A DNA stretch of 9,033 nt from JBOGED01 sp050743625 (GCA_050743625.1 JBOGED010000097.1:1-9033), one strand, 5' to 3'. Positions 1-6,210 are shown, numbered from the stretch's first letter. Numbers and translations: made by a program. The notes: generated from the sequence alone by a model not told the origin.

Positions 1-93
1 CCCGCCGAGACGCCCCTGCTCATGCCAACGGCCTGGACCCTGGAGCGCGCCAGCGAGGCCCGGCACTGGGTGCCGCGAGCCAACGGGACGTGA
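1..93 (+). CDS. 3' end of an unidentified protein (5' truncated by window edge)
   Basis: Frame 1 is open from the first base to a TGA at 91-93 and encodes about 30 residues ending in RHWVPRANGT. Nearly every codon ends in G or C, as in the clear genes further right, so I take it as the real tail of a gene starting outside the window. I recognise no domain in so short a piece and assign no function. The next convincing + strand gene begins about 460 bases later, so this one is probably not part of the downstream operon. Confidence 0.5.
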   Translation, partial: PAETPLLMPTAWTLERASEARHWVPRANGT

Positions 94-374
94 GCAACAC
101 GATGAAAAAGGCAGCGGCCCTCCTCAGCGCGCGATCGCTCTCTACTGGACGCCGCCGAACACTCATGACGTGAGATCATCGATACCTCGTTTCCGGAAAT
201 GCCCGACGGACTGGACGAGGCCATCCCCATGGCCCGAACTGCGATTGCAGAGATTCCGGTGCTCCGAGTGGAAGACCCTGAGTTGTGTGCTGGATATCGT
301 CGGAATACGCCGATATCCAGCACACACCAGGCGCTGACGGTACTCGGCGGCGTCCCCGCGACGGCGGAAGTGCC
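94..374. other. Region without a convincing gene
   Basis: Several short open frames cross this stretch on both strands, but none combines a ribosome binding site, consistent G/C third-position bias and a recognisable product. An ATG at 199 opens a frame whose first ~28 codons look weakly coding (MPDGLDEAIPMARTAI...), but the coding character fades at the inverted repeat at 284-326. The stretch may hold the leader or promoter of the downstream operon, decayed coding sequence, or both. I see no clear -35/-10 pair. Confidence 0.4.
284..326. repeat. Perfect 16-bp inverted repeat with 11-nt spacer
   Basis: The left arm TGTGTGCTGGATATCG (284-299) is matched exactly, as reverse complement, by 311-326; the spacer is 300-310. 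As RNA it would fold into a 16-bp stem with an 11-nt loop. As DNA it has the dyad symmetry of a regulator's operator. No T-tract follows, so a classical intrinsic terminator is not indicated, although actinobacterial terminators often lack one. It lies about 230 bases upstream of the Nudix gene, the first clear gene of the cluster, so an operator or a leader hairpin for the operon is plausible but unproven. Confidence 0.8.
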
Positions 375-563
375 TTGGCGGGCGGATACGTCGACTCCGA
401 GCGGCTGGCGCAGTGGCCCGTCCCGCTCGTGGAACCTCTTCTCGCGCACGAACCGCGGGAGGATCACCGCCAGGCGAGCGACGTCCTGCTTCGAGCTGGG
501 GCTTGGCGTAAGCTCGTGGGTGCTGTCTCGAGCGCTTCAAGGATGAAGGGATGTCATGCCTGA
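375..563 (+). CDS. Possible small protein or 3' remnant of a broken gene
   Basis: Frame 3 encodes about 62 residues from a TTG at 375 (GGAAG at 366-370 in front) to TGA at 561-563. It contains LAQWPVPLVEPLLAHEPRED and later LLRAGAWRKLV. Third positions are mostly G/C through about 500, then less so. Its stop overlaps the ATG of the Nudix gene by 8 bases, an arrangement typical of coupled genes. The frame stays open further left to a GTG at 285 inside the inverted repeat, but that part does not look coding. It could be a short gene with a rare TTG start, or the end of a longer gene whose front has decayed. No family recognised. Confidence 0.35.
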   Translation: MAGGYVDSERLAQWPVPLVEPLLAHEPREDHRQASDVLLRAGAWRKLVGAVSSASRMKGCHA

Positions 564-990
564 AAGAGTCGTGAGGGACAAGGTGTTGTGCTATGTCGTG
601 CGCGACGACCGGTTGCTGGTGTTCCGGCACACTGACTACAGCTACGAGGAAGTCGGTATCCAGGTGCCGGCGGGCAGCGTGCGGCCCGGTGAGACACCTG
701 AGGAGGCGGCTGTACGTGAGGCCCGCGAGGAGACGGGTCTGACCGATTTCAAGGTCGTGCGGAAGCTCGGCGAGGCCGAGTACGACATCAGCCCCTACCG
801 GTTCGAGGTCCAGCGCCGGCACGTCTTCCAGCTGGAGCTCACGGAGCCAACCCCGGATCGGTGGCCGAGCCAAGAGCTCCACGACGGCGAGCAACCTCCG
901 ACCAACTTCGAGTGCTTCTGGATTGCGCTGGAGGCCGCGCACATCCTCCAGTCCGGGCAGGGCGCATTGCTAGGATGCCTGTTCGACTGA
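556..990 (+). CDS. Nudix hydrolase
   Basis: The 144-residue protein has a complete Nudix box, GX5EX7REUXEEXGU, at residues 40-62: G40, E46, R54-E55, E58-E59, G61 and L62. The family uses this motif to bind Mg2+ and hydrolyse nucleoside diphosphates linked to another moiety. The length is that of a single-domain Nudix protein, presumably cytoplasmic. The ATG at 556 is preceded by a purine-rich GAAGGGA at 545-551. The substrate cannot be told from sequence. It lies 28 bases before the radical SAM gene on the same strand, so it may be co-transcribed with the peptide-modification genes. A house-cleaning role, or a role with a nucleotide-linked product of the two downstream kinases, are both guesses. 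Confidence 0.93.
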   Translation: MPERVVRDKVLCYVVRDDRLLVFRHTDYSYEEVGIQVPAGSVRPGETPEEAAVREAREETGLTDFKVVRKLGEAEYDISPYRFEVQRRHVFQLELTEPTPDRWPSQELHDGEQPPTNFECFWIALEAAHILQSGQGALLGCLFD

Positions 991-1018
991 ATACCGTACG
1001 CCAACGTGGGAACAGCGG

Positions 1019-2908
1019 ATGCCCCGCATCACCGAACCACCCACTCCGATCGAACAGCTCTACCAGCGCCTGGACACCACGGGAACGAGCACCGCCGTGT
1101 CGGTGATACTGAAAATGCGCGGTGAGACCTGCGATATCGATTGTTTGTACTGCTACGAGAAGCGGAAGGAGGCGCCCGGAGGAACGCGGATCGGCGCCGA
1201 GCAGGTACGCCGGCTCGGCGAGCTCTTCCGGGGCCGCCCGCTTGCCGTAGAGTTGCACGGAGGCGAGCCGTTGGCGGCTGGCCAGGACTATGTAGCTGGC
1301 GTGCTCACCGAGCTGGCGGCCCAGCCATCCGTGGTCCGGGTGTCGCTGCAGACCAACGGATTGCGGCTCGATGAGTCCTGGCTCGACCTGTTCGACGCTG
1401 TCTACCCGGACCTGAGGATCGGGGTTTCCCTGGACGGGGACCCAGAGGGCAACGCATGGCGGGTCGGCTACGACGGAGCACCAACGTACCCGCGTGTGGC
1501 ACGCGCCCTTCGTATGCTGAGTCAGCGCGGGCGTAAGGTAGGGGTGATCGCCGCGGTGACTCCCCGAGTGTTGAGCCGCGCGGAGGCGGTCCTTGACCAC
1601 TTGGCTGGTTTCGAGGCTGTGAACGCGATCAGCTTCGTGCCCTGCTTCGACGCAACAGTGACCAGGGCCACGCCTTCGTCTAGCCATCGGGTGCCCGTGA
1701 GCCGGGTCTTGCAGCAGGCGCAGGTAAGCGAGCGTGGCCCAGAGTGGGCGATCACTCCGGCCGAGTACGCCGAGTTTGTGCTGTCTGCGGGAATCCATTG
1801 GGTCACCTCGGGCCTTTATGCCCGGCTCAAGCTGGAGCCGGTGGTGTCCACCATCCGGCGGCTGCGAGGGCGGGACACCGCGTTCTGCCACTTCTCCAAT
1901 CTGAAGTGCGACCACGTCTTCACGCTCTATCCCGATGGTCGACTCGGGAGTTGTGACGAGCTTCCCTGGCCGGCGGCGCAGCTCGTTGAGCTCAGTGAGG
2001 TACGGGGTGAACAGGACGTGGCCTCCGCTCAGCGGCGTTCGGTCCTGCTCGCCCAGGGGCGGTCTCTGATGGCCAAGTGCGCCATCTGTGATTACCGCGG
2101 CACCTGTGGCGGTGGCTGCATTGCCACCCGGTGGCGTTACGCCGCCACGGGCGACGATGACGCCTACTGCGACTATCGGATGCGTCTGGTCGACGGTGTG
2201 GCTGGCCTGCTGGCTCAACCCGCGGCCCCAGCAGGCGTGTGGTGCCGGCGAGTGCGCTGGCGGCCTCGTGAGCCCAACAGCATGCATGACATTGCGGGGT
2301 TCCTGTCCCGATGGGACGATCCGACAGCGTTCCGGCCTACTGTCCGGCTGCGTACCAGCTCGTACGGCAACATCAACACGGTGGGCGAGCCTGGTGTCCA
2401 TGAGGCCGACGACCTCGACCCTACGCACCCGCGGTGGCTCGACGCGATCGAGCCTGGAGCCTGGCCGCTGGTAGAGGTTTGCACCGTGGCCTGGGGTCAC
2501 GTCACCTATGACAGCTGCCAAGGCCACGACGTTACCGGGCTGGGCCTCGCGCCTACCACACGGCGGGTGGGGATCCTGCCACGAGACGCTGACGAATACG
2601 CCGCCACTGCCACGGCGCTGTGCCGAGCCGTCACTGAGGTCGCTGGGGAACTGCCAGCCCCAGCGCGGGCCACGATCGGCCGCGCGGAGCTGGCTTGTGA
2701 GACCAGCGGACGCCGTGTAGCGATCTTGGACCTTTACCTCGAGCCCAGTCCCGGCCACAGCTGGGCGGCGTACTTCCGCGCGCTGGACGAGGCCACGGCA
2801 ACGCTCGCTGCCAGCCTGCGCCGCAACCGGCCCGCCGGGATCGCGTGTCCCTGCCCTGCACCAAACATCGGTGCCTCACGGAGAACCGAGGACGTGCAAG
2901 AGGCGTGA
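1019..2908 (+). CDS. Radical SAM/SPASM peptide maturase with unknown C-terminal extension
   Basis: A 629-residue enzyme expected to form a carbon-carbon or similar cross-link in a ribosomal peptide. The radical SAM core starts with C38-X3-C42-X2-C45, the [4Fe-4S] site that cleaves S-adenosylmethionine, followed by GGEP (81-84), QTNG (111-114) and SLDG (137-140). The SPASM domain for two auxiliary Fe-S clusters is complete: C297-X9-G-X4-C312, then C354-X2-C357-X5-C363-X3-C367 and a last C384; C290 is extra. This order matches the FxsB/GrrM-type maturases that make three-residue cyclophanes (triceptides) in actinobacteria and cyanobacteria. Residues about 420-629 form an added domain I do not recognise, with TYDSCQGH (496-503) and CPCP (610-613). 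The ATG at 1019 follows GTGGGAA at 1005-1011. Cyclophane formation is inferred from family and context; the bond type is not readable from sequence. Confidence 0.93.
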   Translation: MPRITEPPTPIEQLYQRLDTTGTSTAVSVILKMRGETCDIDCLYCYEKRKEAPGGTRIGAEQVRRLGELFRGRPLAVELHGGEPLAAGQDYVAGVLTELAAQPSVVRVSLQTNGLRLDESWLDLFDAVYPDLRIGVSLDGDPEGNAWRVGYDGAPTYPRVARALRMLSQRGRKVGVIAAVTPRVLSRAEAVLDHLAGFEAVNAISFVPCFDATVTRATPSSSHRVPVSRVLQQAQVSERGPEWAITPAEYAEFVLSAGIHWVTSGLYARLKLEPVVSTIRRLRGRDTAFCHFSNLKCDHVFTLYPDGRLGSCDELPWPAAQLVELSEVRGEQDVASAQRRSVLLAQGRSLMAKCAICDYRGTCGGGCIATRWRYAATGDDDAYCDYRMRLVDGVAGLLAQPAAPAGVWCRRVRWRPREPNSMHDIAGFLSRWDDPTAFRPTVRLRTSSYGNINTVGEPGVHEADDLDPTHPRWLDAIEPGAWPLVEVCTVAWGHVTYDSCQGHDVTGLGLAPTTRRVGILPRDADEYAATATALCRAVTEVAGELPAPARATIGRAELACETSGRRVAILDLYLEPSPGHSWAAYFRALDEATATLAASLRRNRPAGIACPCPAPNIGASRRTEDVQEA

Positions 2909-2992
2909 ACGCAAGAGATGTGGTAACTATTCATCAGCTTTTGGGAAGAATAGTCTACTTTCACGCTCTGTTTATCGAGCCAGCCTTAAGCG
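2909..2992. promoter_or_regulatory. AT-rich gap inside the operon, possible internal promoter
   Basis: About 85 bases after the radical SAM stop are clearly richer in A and T than their surroundings. Read in the frame of the following gene they use codons unusual for this DNA, including TTA (2986-2988), ATA, AGA and TTT. That argues against coding and for an intergenic segment that could carry a promoter for the downstream genes. I could not find a well-spaced -35/-10 pair, so this is only a suggestion. Confidence 0.25.
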
Positions 2993-3009
2993 ATGACCTC
3001 CCACGTCTC

Positions 3010-3546
3010 GTGGCTGTTCCGCCACGCCCGCGATCGCTCTGCTGCAACCACACTTCACCTCATGCCGCACGGCGCAGCCCAACCGCGGCGGCCCGCGGGA
3101 GCGCATGGTCCGTCCTAGACGAGATCGCCGCGTCCCTGCCCGCGACGGGCGGTTGCCCGCTCAAGGGGCAGCAGTGCTGCGCTCCCTGTCGTGTTCTGGA
3201 GGCAGGCACGGTGATCGCGGGCTGGTGGGCGAGCACCGAGCAGCGCGCCTACGGCACGCCGGCGGCGGCGCCGGAGACGCGAGAGGCGTGGAGCCGCGCT
3301 GTGGCCGTGCGGCTGGCGAAGGCCTACGCGGGCCAGCACGAAGCGGCGTGCGCGGGGCTTGACCGCGCGGCGGCCAAGCCGGAAACACCGCGGCTGCCTA
3401 CGCCAGAGGAACTGCCACTGACCGGGGAACTGCTGGCGTTGTGGTCGGACCCGACCGCGCGGCAGCCGGTGGTCAGTTGGCTCAACCATTGTGCCGGGCT
3501 GGACGACGTCGCTCGCGTGCTCGAGATCAGGAGGACCAGGGCATGA
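3010..3546 (+). CDS. Uncharacterised cysteine-containing protein, start uncertain
   Basis: From about 3100 this frame has very strong G/C third-position bias and ends in TGA at 3544-3546, overlapping the next gene's start (ATGA). I do not recognise the family. The product is hydrophilic and alanine-rich with no membrane segment. It shows a cysteine cluster, GGCPLKGQQCCAPC (C49, C56, C57 and C60 if started at GTG 3010), and a C-terminal region with LLALWSD and VVSWLNHCAG. The start is unresolved: GTG 2905 overlaps the radical SAM stop but runs through non-coding-looking sequence, GTG 3010 lacks a good ribosome binding site, and ATG 2993 lies in another frame that looks coding up to about 3060 (see findings). 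Coupling to the 2OG oxygenase suggests a partner role, for example in peptide or metal binding; this is inference. Confidence 0.65.
   Translation: MAVPPRPRSLCCNHTSPHAARRSPTAAARGSAWSVLDEIAASLPATGGCPLKGQQCCAPCRVLEAGTVIAGWWASTEQRAYGTPAAAPETREAWSRAVAVRLAKAYAGQHEAACAGLDRAAAKPETPRLPTPEELPLTGELLALWSDPTARQPVVSWLNHCAGLDDVARVLEIRRTRA
3529..3534 (+). promoter_or_regulatory. Strong ribosome binding site for the 2OG oxygenase
   Basis: AGGAGG lies 8 bases before the ATG at 3543, inside the 3' end of the preceding gene. It fixes the oxygenase start at 3543, although the same frame is open further upstream, and implies translational coupling through the ATGA overlap. Confidence 0.85.
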
Positions 3547-4277
3547 GCCGCATGCCGATCCACCTGGCCGAAACCCTGGCCGTGGGTAGCATCGAAAACT
3601 TCCTGAGCACGGGGGATATGGCCCAACTGACCCAGATCATGGACAGCTTCCTTGCGCAAGGCGATCTTGCCCGGTTTGGTGAGAAGCGTGCAGCGTCGAT
3701 CCATGAGATCCCCGGTCATACGCCCGCCCAAGCGATGGCTGTCTACGAGCCGGCCGGCCGTTTGGAGGTTCCCGCGATCCCAGACGAAGCCGAACAACTC
3801 CTGCAACGTTCTTTTGATCTCGCCCGTCCCGCTTTGGCTAGGTTGCTTCCGTCGGTCACGGCGTGCCGGCCGTGGACCTACGTCGAGTACGGGCCTAGGC
3901 AGCACATCACCAGTCACCTCGACGGGATCGCGCCCGACCCGCTGAGCTGGCCACGCCAGATTGCTGGGGTCAGCATCATTGTCGGAGCGCCTGCCCACGG
4001 CGGCGCCTTCTACGTCGAGACCACCTCCCACGAGGGGCTGTGGGACCAGGTATGCGATGACTCGGGCAGCGGCTACCTCTCGGGGATGCGGTTCGCGCAC
4101 GACGGCGCGGACCACTCCGCCGACTGGTTCCGCGGCATGCCTAGTACGCGGTGGAGCGTGGACCCGGCCCCCGGGACCGCGTTGCTCTACGGCTCTCAGG
4201 TCGCCCACGGGACCGAACCCGTGATCGAGGGCAAGGCGCGCAAGTTCATCAGCTGGCTGATCGCCGAAACCAAGTGA
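3543..4277 (+). CDS. 2OG-Fe(II) oxygenase family protein
   Basis: The 244-residue protein has the features of a 2-oxoglutarate/Fe(II) dioxygenase. H125-L-D127 (in QHITSHLDG) is the HxD half of the iron triad and H222 (in SQVAHGTEP) the distal histidine. A basic pair follows at R233/K234, where 2-oxoglutarate is usually held. GTALLYGSQVAHG has the look of the penultimate strands of the family's jelly-roll. Such enzymes hydroxylate or desaturate unactivated carbons, consuming O2 and 2-oxoglutarate. No signal peptide is visible, so it is probably cytoplasmic. 2OG-Fe(II) oxygenases are known next to cyclophane-forming radical SAM maturases (the YhhC type), and I infer that it acts on the same peptide. 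An alternative is a small-molecule hydroxylase. Confidence 0.85.
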   Translation: MSRMPIHLAETLAVGSIENFLSTGDMAQLTQIMDSFLAQGDLARFGEKRAASIHEIPGHTPAQAMAVYEPAGRLEVPAIPDEAEQLLQRSFDLARPALARLLPSVTACRPWTYVEYGPRQHITSHLDGIAPDPLSWPRQIAGVSIIVGAPAHGGAFYVETTSHEGLWDQVCDDSGSGYLSGMRFAHDGADHSADWFRGMPSTRWSVDPAPGTALLYGSQVAHGTEPVIEGKARKFISWLIAETK

Positions 4278-4308
4278 CCGACTTTGGTCCTGACGAGGGG
4301 GTGAGGAC

Positions 4309-4956
4309 GTGCTGCTGGCCATCGAAGGCATCGCCGGCTCCGGCAAGAGCACCGTGCGGGACCAGCTTCTCGCCGCGGCGTCGGCTGAGCACATCCCGGT
4401 CGGGCACATTGGCCAGTTCTCTTGGCTGTCGCTCGCTTCCGCTCGCATCATCATCGCCCTACGCGCCGGGCGAACTCCGGTCAGCGAAGATGTTGCCTTG
4501 GCAGCCATGCACCATGACTTGCGCCTGCACGCATGCCACAATTTGGCCGCCGCCCGCCACGCCGGCCACGTGATCGCCGACCGGCTGACCATATCCAGCG
4601 CCTGTCTGCTGGCGTTGCTCTACCCCGGCGCGATCGAGCGCTACATGGAGCCGTTGGCGGCCGTCGCGACGGCCCGCCCCGAAGTCACGTTCCTGCTCAC
4701 CACCCCGCTTGGGGTCTGCACGGAAAGGCTCCAAGGCCGGCAGACGGCAGCTCGCTTCGGCGAAGCGCCTGAAGCCGCCGCCCGCATGGCGGAGCTGTAC
4801 CAACGGGGTGCCGACGCCTGGGCCCGCCTGACAGGCCAGGTCGTGCTCCGGCGCCCCTCCACGAACCCGCATGACATCGATCTGCTGGTCGCCGACGGCC
4901 TCAGAGAACTCCGGCGCACCGCCGCCCCTGCCTCGGGCATGATCCTGGGAGCCTGA
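4309..4956 (+). CDS. P-loop kinase, thymidylate-kinase-like
   Basis: The 215-residue protein starts at GTG 4309 behind GAGGGGG (4295-4301). Its N-terminus is the nucleotide-binding Walker A loop GIAGSGKST (residues 7-15). A DRL motif at 91-93 matches the DR(Y/F/H) motif that follows strand 3 in thymidylate kinases, and LTTPLGVCTERLQGR (about 130-145) fits the strand and start of the lid that hold arginines. This family transfers the gamma-phosphate of ATP to a nucleoside monophosphate or, in divergent members, to other acceptors. A housekeeping dTMP kinase would not be expected in this setting and the lid is poorly conserved, so the true substrate is open. It is followed after 2 bases by the protein kinase gene. 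Confidence 0.8.
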   Translation: MLLAIEGIAGSGKSTVRDQLLAAASAEHIPVGHIGQFSWLSLASARIIIALRAGRTPVSEDVALAAMHHDLRLHACHNLAAARHAGHVIADRLTISSACLLALLYPGAIERYMEPLAAVATARPEVTFLLTTPLGVCTERLQGRQTAARFGEAPEAAARMAELYQRGADAWARLTGQVVLRRPSTNPHDIDLLVADGLRELRRTAAPASGMILGA

Positions 4957-4958
4957 CC

Positions 4959-5855
4959 GTGCGCCTTCATCCGATGCACCCCGCCGCGTGGGTCCTCGAC
5001 AAGGTCCGTGACGCAGGGTGGAGTGTGTGCGACCTGCTGGCCTTCACCCGTGCCAGTACCCTGATCATGGTCAGCCGCCCGGGCGGCCCACCGGTCGTGC
5101 TCAAGGCCGGCTTCGGCGGCGATCACGTCCTCACAGAACTCGACGTAGAAACCCGCCGGGCCGCCTACGGGTTTTACTGGTACCAGCAGATGACACCCGA
5201 CGAACGGGGCTTGGCGCGTGAAGACTTCCGTCACGAGATCGACACCACCCGCGCCGCCGCTGGGGCAGCCCATGTGGTGCCCCTGCTCGACGAGGGAAAC
5301 TCGGACCAGTTCGACTGGTACACCATGCCGTACTGCTCCCAAGGAAATTTCCGCCCACTGCTGGTCGCCGAGCAGCACAACCCCAGTACACAGGCGACCG
5401 GCCTCGCGATCCTGGCCGATGTCGCAACCGGCCTGATCGAGTTGCACCAGCGCGGGATCGTCCATCGAGACGTCTATCAGGAGAACATTCTCATCCACGA
5501 TGGCCACGGAGCGATCACCGACCTCGGCGCGGCCCGCCGCGCAGATGCTCCACGAGGCCCGCAGCGGCGGGGACCAGAGGTGCACTGGCCACCCGAGTAC
5601 GCCACCAGCTATGCCACCGCCACCCCAGCCGCCGACGTCTTCAGCCTCGCGGTGCTCGTATACCGCTTTACCTGTGCTGACCTGCCGCGCCTCCACGGCC
5701 GGGAACGGCTCGAGGCCGTCCCCGGGCCGCTGCGCAACCTGATCAACGTGGCGCTCTCCCCGGATCCGGCTGACCGGCCCGCTATGGCAGACCTACGGGA
5801 CGCGCTCCACCAGGTTGGCCAACAGGCCGCCGCAGCCGCACAGCGTAAGCAGTAA
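4959..5855 (+). CDS. Ser/Thr-type protein kinase
   Basis: A 298-residue single-domain kinase without a membrane segment. Catalytic residues are present: K49 in VVLKAG (ATP-anchoring lysine), H169-R170-D171 with N176 in HRDVYQEN (catalytic loop), D188-L-G190 in place of the usual DFG (Mg2+), PPE at 211-213 for APE, D226 of helix F and R273. The glycine-rich loop (about 30-42) is degenerate. Residues therefore support catalysis, though the altered ATP loop leaves room for a weak or specialised kinase. The GTG at 4959 follows GGGAG (4947-4951) and lies 2 bases after the previous stop, so the two kinases are surely co-expressed. Unlike the common membrane-bound actinobacterial PknB type it lacks sensor domains. 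Substrates could be the precursor peptide, a cluster enzyme or a regulator; none can be chosen from sequence. Confidence 0.88.
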   Translation: MRLHPMHPAAWVLDKVRDAGWSVCDLLAFTRASTLIMVSRPGGPPVVLKAGFGGDHVLTELDVETRRAAYGFYWYQQMTPDERGLAREDFRHEIDTTRAAAGAAHVVPLLDEGNSDQFDWYTMPYCSQGNFRPLLVAEQHNPSTQATGLAILADVATGLIELHQRGIVHRDVYQENILIHDGHGAITDLGAARRADAPRGPQRRGPEVHWPPEYATSYATATPAADVFSLAVLVYRFTCADLPRLHGRERLEAVPGPLRNLINVALSPDPADRPAMADLRDALHQVGQQAAAAAQRKQ

Positions 5856-5950
5856 CCCAAGGGAACGGAAGACCGCGATGGCGATAGGCGCACGAGCACC
5901 CCCAGGCGGCGCCGTTCGCCGAGGACAGAGCCAACCAGAACAAATGTGAT

Positions 5951-5954
5951 GGAG
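5951..5954 (+). promoter_or_regulatory. Ribosome binding site of the precursor peptide gene
   Basis: GGAG sits 7 bases ahead of the ATG at 5962, in a 106-base gap after the kinase gene. Its position supports real translation of the 55-codon frame. The ATG at 6014 in the overlapping frame has no comparable site. Confidence 0.7.
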
Positions 5955-5961
5955 AGCATAC

Positions 5962-6129
5962 ATGAGCAATCCCGACCGAATCAGCCAATTCCTCGCCGCG
6001 GTGGAGGAACTACGTGGCGACGACGATGCCGTCCGTACCACCGCCCACACTTCCAGCGTCTCGTCTGAGGGGTGGCCACCCGCCGAGACGCCGGCCGATA
6101 CCGAAGCCTGCCCGCAAGCCGACGCTTGA
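5962..6129 (+). CDS. Candidate RiPP precursor peptide (55 aa)
   Basis: The frame ATG 5962 to TGA 6127-6129 encodes 55 residues with a good ribosome binding site. The N-terminal part (NPDRISQFLAAVEELRGDDD, residues 3-22) looks like an amphipathic acidic leader helix. The C-terminal part is rich in Ser, Thr, Ala, Pro, Glu and Asp; its only aromatic residues are H29 and W38 (EGWPPAE) and its only cysteine is C50. This leader-plus-unstructured-tail design, its size and its place between modification genes fit a substrate of the radical SAM/SPASM maturase. H29 and W38 are the obvious aromatic partners for cyclophane cross-links, and Asp/Glu residues are possible hydroxylation sites. It lacks the FxSxx C-terminus of FxsA-type precursors. 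Not recognised as a named family; the precursor role is inference from context. Confidence 0.72.
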   Translation: MSNPDRISQFLAAVEELRGDDDAVRTTAHTSSVSSEGWPPAETPADTEACPQADA

Positions 6130-6138
6130 GGCCAGACC

Positions 6139-6171
6139 TCCCGACCGCGGCGGCATGCGTTGCGGTCGGGA
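6139..6171 (+). terminator. Stem-loop after the precursor gene, possible attenuator or mRNA stabiliser
   Basis: TCCCGACCGC (6139-6148) is the exact reverse complement of 6162-6171. In RNA the stem extends inward by two G-U pairs and two more G-C/C-G pairs, giving 14 pairs around a 5-base loop (6153-6157). It begins 9 bases after the precursor stop and ends 49 bases before the next start. No U-tract follows. Such hairpins behind peptide precursor genes commonly allow partial read-through or protect the upstream message, raising precursor over enzyme. That function is inferred; the structure is seen. Confidence 0.6.
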
Positions 6172-6210
6172 CCGCCACCGCCTCTCTGCGAAGCCAGCCC
6201 TGTGGGAAAA

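Noticed and set aside
102..173. 23-codon ORF beginning MKKAAALLS
   Set aside because: It resembles the start of a signal peptide but ends quickly, has no ribosome binding site and follows a stop by only a few bases.
199..546. 115-codon + strand frame through the inverted repeat
   Set aside because: Coding bias is weak and is lost after the repeat, where another frame looks better. It is kept only as a note in the gene-poor region.
163..942. 259-codon open frame on the - strand crossing the inverted repeat and the Nudix gene
   Set aside because: Its overlap with the Nudix box region on the other strand and its basic low-complexity product mark it as a shadow.
839..2758. 639-codon open frame on the - strand
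   Set aside because: It lies antisense to the radical SAM gene, whose Fe-S motifs are complete. Its translation is Arg/Pro-rich with no domain. Long antisense frames are common in high-GC coding DNA.
3324..4592. 422-codon open frame on the - strand
   Set aside because: It is the antisense shadow of the 2OG oxygenase and neighbouring genes, with no motif or ribosome binding site.
4641..5696. 351-codon open frame on the - strand
   Set aside because: It runs antisense to the two kinase genes, which carry Walker A and HRD motifs; the - strand product has no recognisable feature.
5878..5949. 23-codon ORF between the kinase and precursor genes with GGAAG in front
   Set aside because: Third positions are not G/C-biased and the product looks random. 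It could be a leader ORF, but nothing supports it beyond spacing.
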